Below, piece after piece: positions 58,721-64,000 of a stretch of DNA of 64,000 nt. Below the pieces are notes generated by a model. The model did not search any database and was not told the DNA's origin. It was given only the letters and a program-made list of their open reading frames with translations. Both the position numbers and the translations under genes were made by a program. This DNA is from Ampelocalamus luodianensis (Eukaryota; Streptophyta; Magnoliopsida; Poales; Poaceae): contig CM070625.1 of assembly GCA_036346255.1 (NCBI GenBank), positions 39,808,520-39,872,519 of the forward strand, given 5' to 3'. Positions within the stretch are counted from its first letter, which is position 1. Each line of letters opens with the position of its first letter.

Positions 58721-60580
58721 TGGCTTTACGGGATGATAATGAATACCCATGTCGTAGTCCTTGATCAGTTCAAGCCACCTTCTTTGTCTCATATTCAAAT
58801 CAGTTGAGTGAATATGTACTTTGAGGCTTTATGATCGGTATAGATCTCTAACGATTACCAAGAAGGTAATGTCGCCAAATCTTCAATGCATGGACCACGG
58901 CACCAATTCCAAATCATGAGTAGGATAATTAACTTCATGAGGCGCAGCTGCCGAGATGCATATGCCACAACTCGGACTTCTTGCATAAGCACACAACCAA
59001 GTCCATGGCGAGATGCATCGCAATAAATGTCAAAGTTCTTATGAATATCGGAAGAGTGAGAGCGGAGCTTTAGTCAAGAGGGTTCTCGAAGCGAAAACTC
59101 TCTTCACACTTAGTGACCATTCAAATTTCTTCTCTTTACGCAAAAGTGAGTCAAAGGTCTAGCAATTTTGGAGAAATTTTAAATGAACTGCGGTAATAAC
59201 CCGCAAGTCCAAGGAAACTTGGATCTGGGGACACTCTTGGGAGGCTTCAATTTAGTACATCTTGTACCTTGCTTGGATCGACAGCGATACCTCCTTCAGA
59301 TAACACATGTCCTAGAAATGCAACTTCTCTAAGCCAGAAAGCACACTTGCTAAACTTAGCATACAGTCGATGCCGACGAAGTGTTTCTAGCACAAGTCGC
59401 AAGTGTTGTTCATGGTCCCTATCAGACTTGGAATAAATTAGGATGTCGTCAATAAACACGACAACGAACTTATCCAAGAAGTCCATGAACACCGAATTCA
59501 TAAGGTTCATAAAATAGGCTGGCGCATTGGTCAGACCAAAGGATATGACAGTGTACTCGTACAAACCATAACGAGTAGAGAAAGCTGTTTTAGGAATGTC
59601 CTCAGCTCTAACCTTGATTTGATGATAGCCCGACCTCAAATCAATCTTTGAAAAGACTCGGGCACCAACCAACTGATCAAAAAGATCATCAATGCGAGGC
59701 AAAGGATACTTGTTCTTGATAGTGACCTCATTTAACGGACGGTGAGTCCACACACATCATAAAGTGTTGTCTTTCTTCTTGACAAAGATTGTCGGGCATC
59801 CCCAAGGTGAGGAGCTCGGTCGAATAAATCCTTTGTCAAGCAATTCTCGAGTTGCTTCTTCAATTCAACCAACTTCGTTGGCGGGCATTCGATAAGGACT
59901 CTGGATATAGGAGCGGTTCGAGAACGAGTTCAATAACAAATTCCACTTCCCAATCGGTGGCAAGCGGGAAGGTCTTGGAAAGACATCAACATACTCACGG
60001 ACAATTGATGCGACTCCAAAGAAGGAGTAGTATCAACTTGGTGAGCACAAAGGTGAGAACCCATTGTCTGGATTGAAAAAGCATTGAAGTGCGCTTTCAT
60101 TAGTTAAAGAAATGGATTTGTGAGCACAATTAATTTGCCCAAGGTGCTTGGATAACCAATCCATTCCGGATAACATCAACCCTTTAGAATCTATCACAAT
60201 CAAATCAGCCCAAAGTCTACCCCTTCAATATTTATATTGACATTACGGCGAACTTGATTAGTCATAAAGGCTGATCGGTGAATGGATGATATGAGGTGGA
60301 TGAAGATGATGCACAATTAAATGATGTCGAGTAGCAAGCGCCTACTAACAAATGAATGGGATGCTCGAATCAAACAAAGCAGTGCGATCTTGAAATTAAC
60401 TAGGAGCATACCAAGCACAACTTCAAGAGTGGCGGTTGCTTCCTCGGCGATGTCTGGTTCACCGCCTCGAACCGAACAGAGTCGGGCTTGACCACGGTCG
60501 GTGAAGGTGGTGAAGGGCGCACAATGGTAGGGAAGGTGAAATAGGTGATATTCCACTGCACCTTGGCATAACATTGATTG
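58720..60580 (-). pseudogene. pol: Internal 3: protease, reverse transcriptase, RNase H (frameshifted)
   Basis: RT is open from 59753 to 59247 (168 residues) with KNKYPLPRIDDLFDQL, DLRSGYHQI and FIDDILIYSKSDRD (DD at 59445-59456). The protease region near 60400-60340 is badly broken (RASHSFVS remains without the full DSGA). RNase H lies at about 59080-58760, in pieces including LNMRQRRWLELIKDYDMGIH. Confidence 0.85.
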
Positions 60581-61607
60581 GTGAAATGCCACAGGCGCCC
60601 ACAATGGTACCATATAACCCACGCTTTGACAGGTCACAATAGTGGTGGCTTTGTTTCCACTAGGTCTTGGTTGATTAGTGGAAGAGGATGGGCGAGGGCA
60701 AACACCGAGCCTTGGTGCAAATGGGTGGTGCTCGCGGTGGTGCAGACACCCACATGCGAGGCCTTGGTGAGTGCCACGAGAATAAAGCGAGAAGTCCATT
60801 GTAAACTGCGTGACTCCTCCACAGCCTTGCTTTTACTCTCGGCCACAATTGCTTTGTTGACCAAATGAGAGAAATTCCGGAAGTCATGCAAAGCTACAGC
60901 CATCTGCAATTCCTCAGATAGCCCATTCAAGAACCGGTTTCGACGACGAATGTCAGTCGAAACATCATCGGGGCGTATCTGGCAAGAAAGTTGAACTCAT
61001 GCAGATATTCGGTGACAGACTTTCGCTCTTGCTTGAGGCGAGAAATTCTGTTGCTTGATCATCATCACTCCCTCGGGAATATGAGCTTGCGAAAAGCTTC
61101 CACTGAACTCATCCCAAGTAGGGACATGTCCAGCGGGCTGAATGGCAAGGAGATTATCCCACCATATGCTAGCTGGCCCATCAAGCTGATAACTGGCGAA
61201 GAGAACCTTTTCCCTCTCGGAACACTGAGCAATTAATAGCTTCTTCTCAATGGTCCGAAGCCAGTCCTCTGCTTCCATGGGATCTTGAGAGCTAGAGAAC
61301 ACCGGCGGGTTAGTCCGCTCAAAGTCGACAAGGCGCCTGCACATGGTGACCTCACGCTCGGCGGTGGTGCAGCGGGGAAGAAGTGTTGCGCGCAATCTGC
61401 TCCAAGATCGTGTTTGATCCATTCGATTGCGCTCAATTTGCATGAGCACATCGGCCATCGAAGGTGGTGGAGGAGCTCCTCTTCACGGGAACCACCTTGC
61501 GGACCACGAGCTGCAAGGTTGATCGGCCCTCCCTAAGAATGAGGCATGGGAGTCGACATGCCCTTCCCTTGTTGCGCTTAAGCGCTTACGAGTAATAGGT
61601 CTGTCAT
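60580..61607 (-). pseudogene. gag: Internal 3: gag (frameshifted)
   Basis: Starts at the ATG at 61607. The frame 61458-60997 carries MADVLMQIERNRMDQ, ASYQLDGPASIWWDNLLA and AGHVPTWDEF. The next part (MNGLSEELQMAVALHDFRNF, HLVNKAIVAESKSK) runs from 60930. The zinc-knuckle region near 60590 is not readable as a clean CCHC. Confidence 0.82.
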
Positions 61608-61900
61608 CTGTTACCACACCATGGTTAACAACATAACAAGGATATACTCGGCAAACACAAACAAGGTTACAATTAGAAAAGACAAACCTTTGTACATATA
61701 ATGCATCATGTTATGTTATGCATTTAAATTAACACAAAACGAAACTTCATATAAGCACCAAAAGATTTGGTCCACGGCCGCTTTATCAGTCGACCATAAA
61801 GATCATATTACAACCCCAAAGTCAAACTTACATACTTTGTACAAAATACTCTGCCTATTACATACATTTTATTTAAAGGCAACTACTAGACTAAAGACAC

Positions 61901-62705
61901 TTAACCACGAGGGTTCATTGTCGAGTGCTAGCATAAAGATCCGGTTAAGTTCACTGGAAACTCATTCAAAGATGAGCTCCGGGGAACCAGTATCAACGAG
62001 ATCCAACGGGCTAATGAGGCGCCTCGGGAACCAGCGATGGTGATGACCTCGGAGGTGCGGTCCGCGTGCGAGGAAAGCTGCGATCATCGGGCTTGATGCA
62101 CTTGTCCATAAGCGAGCACTTGCCGGACATACGGAAGTCGGTAAAGAGGTGGTGCGGCGGCGTGGGAGAGGTCTCGTTGTCACCATAAAGCGCGTTGCGA
62201 GGCGCGGTTCATGTTGACTCAAGCGGCGTACTCACAGGCCTCATTAAGGCGATCTTGAGTTTCCCATAGCTCCTCACAAGGCAGCGATGGATTTGGTCCA
62301 TGATGCGGACCATCCTCGCCCCATGCGCACTGAGGTCTTCGCCAAAGCGTATCTCATCGAACATGCTCACTTGAGGTAGGACCTTGATTCGGGAAGTGGT
62401 GATAGGGTGGTTGAGACAATTCAGTCAAATCATGGCGAAGAAGGCTCATCATCCTACTTGCGGCTTCTGAACCGCCATAACCTCGGAGGTGGCAAGTGCT
62501 TGGACCACGATGAGAACAACGCGACTACATGCCTAGCGATGGCGTTGATGAAGGCACGGTACTCCTCCATCCGGTCCTCGGTCTGCGTCGGTAGATGGCG
62601 TGCTCCGGTGATAGGTGAAATTGGCTCGCCACATCATGTCCCGTAAGGTGGAAATCCATCCACATCCTCGGCTCGGGTTTCCTTGACCAAATACCACCCA
62701 CTCAT
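61901..62705 (-). pseudogene. ORF0, internal 3 (frameshifted)
   Basis: Begins ATG at 62705 (ctatagATGAGTGGGTGGTATTT) with the same N-terminus, and reaches the conserved end (DNETSP..., then a stop at 61901). Frameshifts break it into 62778-62533, 62222-61962 and others. It is more diverged than copies 1 and 2, but the same reading order is kept. Confidence 0.55.
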
Positions 62706-62903
62706 CTATAGACAAAGGACAAGGTAAAAACAATTCACTTTTAAATAAACCAACAGAAAGTTGGGCAAGAATTGACATTAAGGAAGATAAGAAATAAAGA
62801 TGTCATACTTAAGCTTTCAAAATACATTCTTTGCTTGAAAATAATTTTATCGGAAAACTCTCTAATAACCGGCCATGCTACTTCTAACCTACAGACAGCG
62901 TAT

Positions 62904-62915
62904 GCTCTGATACCA
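62904..62915 (-). other. Primer binding site, internal 3
   Basis: The minus strand reads TGGTATCAGAGC, matching the 3' end of initiator Met tRNA, next to LTR E. Confidence 0.92.
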
Positions 62916-62920
62916 GCATT

Positions 62921-64000
62921 TGTGGCGCCCGGATTATTGGAAATGTACTTAATTAAATTCACCTGTAGCACAATTATTAATGAAGAACGATCATCCCCTT
63001 ATTAAAGATCATGCTAAAGGCATAAATTTAACAAGTGACAATTCGATAAGCAGGCTCCCGGATATATATATATATCTCACAATGGTTCCCGAGGATCAGC
63101 GACCATTGCATATATATATCCTTCATCAACATTGCATCAAGCACATACATGTCATACATTTGCATAATTAAACATAAGTTTACATTATTCGGTTTGGTAT
63201 TACAATATTAAGTGACTTGGTCACTTCAAAGTCTAACGTGAGCGAAACAAAATATTAAAGTCCACCAATGGCCTCATCCACCCGAAGCAATTGCGTGGAG
63301 GAAAGAAATAGCTCCACTCGTTAGCGTCACCTGATCGGCGCTTCTATGGGTGCTTCATAAAAAAACCGTCCTCACACAACAATAGGTGATAGCACCTTGA
63401 GTATGGAAGGTACTCGGCAAGTCTTACACAAACTAATAAAAGAAAGTGTTTATTAGAACCTAATCAAAGGAATAGAATTTTTACATGCATAAGGTTACAA
63501 CGGGAAGGTATAAAGGTTCAAATTTGCATAAGCGATACATCTTATCCTACAAATGCTACATTTTGATAAAGCAATTTAATAAATCAAAGTTTGCTTAGAA
63601 CGATTAAGTAAATGATATAATTGTAATAAATGCGATTGCATGAATCCCTCATGCAAAGCCATAAAACGAAACCAGATTTTGTAAATCAAAACTTCTATCT
63701 GGTGACATCAATTCAAGTTATCGTCCATGGCCGTGGACACGGCTATTCGAGCGATTTATACCTGCGAGGGTGTACATCTTTACCCACATGACTTAGCTAG
63801 CCCGTTGCCTTGGATGCCTCAGAATGATGACATACTTCCTTTGGTATGCCGGCAGGAAACTAAGATTTGGTATTTTCAACAAGCTAACACTATTGAGTTG
63901 GACCCCATGTGTGATGTGATCTCGCAAACAACGGTGATAGCATCACAAGCGAGGCACACATGTTGCGTCGATAATGCCGATCAAACAATTAAATGCGAAC
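62921..64000 (-). repeat. LTR E of the second Tekay copy (partial)
   Basis: Starts TGTGGCGCCCGGATTATTGG and matches LTR D through the window end. It is the 5' LTR of internal 3. Confidence 0.9.

Larger units (their letters stand above)
52583..64000 (-). mobile_element. Second Tekay-type element, truncated by the window end
   Basis: LTR D, internal 3 (56944-62920) and the first 1080 bases of LTR E. Same gene order and orientation as the array. D and E resemble each other more than either resembles A-C, so they are one insertion of a sister subfamily. The target duplication cannot be tested because E is cut off. Confidence 0.9.

Overview
The window looks like heterochromatic, repeat-only DNA from a large plant genome, most likely a grass or related monocot. 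The reasons are Tekay/Del-type Ty3-gypsy chromoviruses with LTRs over 4 kb, initiator-Met-tRNA primer sites, and a CACTA (En/Spm) transposon carrying a grass-style TNP1-like gene. I see no ordinary host gene, rRNA, tRNA or CRISPR. The window is built of transposons nested inside transposons.

Layout: 1-5124 holds old minus-strand LTR remnants, including a ~29-bp degenerate minisatellite. 5125-6180 and 17303-17918 are the 3' internal part of a plus-strand Ty3-type element, split by an 11.1-kb CACTA transposon (6181-17302). The CACTA contains a 1.2-1.4-kb inverted duplication, a GC-rich island and a broken TNP1-like gene. The plus-strand element's 3' LTR starts at 17919, is interrupted at 18493, and resumes at 47790 to end at 50287.

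The interruption, 18494-47789, is a tandem Tekay array on the minus strand: LTR A, internal 1, LTR B, internal 2, LTR C, flanked by the 5-bp target duplication CCATG. The polypurine tract of internal 1 was hit by another, unrelated 4.7-kb solo LTR (22679-27360). 50288-52582 holds older LTR pieces. A second, diverged Tekay copy (LTR D, internal 3, start of LTR E) fills 52583 to the window end.

Each Tekay internal region reads, on the minus strand: primer binding site, an extra ORF of unknown function (called ORF0 here), a ~0.3-kb spacer, then gag-protease-RT-RNase H-integrase-chromodomain and the polypurine tract. All gag-pol copies are frameshifted. Many frameshifts sit at CAG/CTG triplets, the plant CHG-methylation context. 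Copies that are otherwise nearly identical differ mainly there, so many of the breaks may be base-calling artefacts rather than mutations.

The most interesting items are the conserved ORF0, the three-LTR dimer with a clean target duplication, the CWG-centred indels, dyad-symmetric ATCCAACGG-type motifs upstream of TATA boxes in several LTR families, and the inverted duplication of the TNP1 5' region inside the CACTA.
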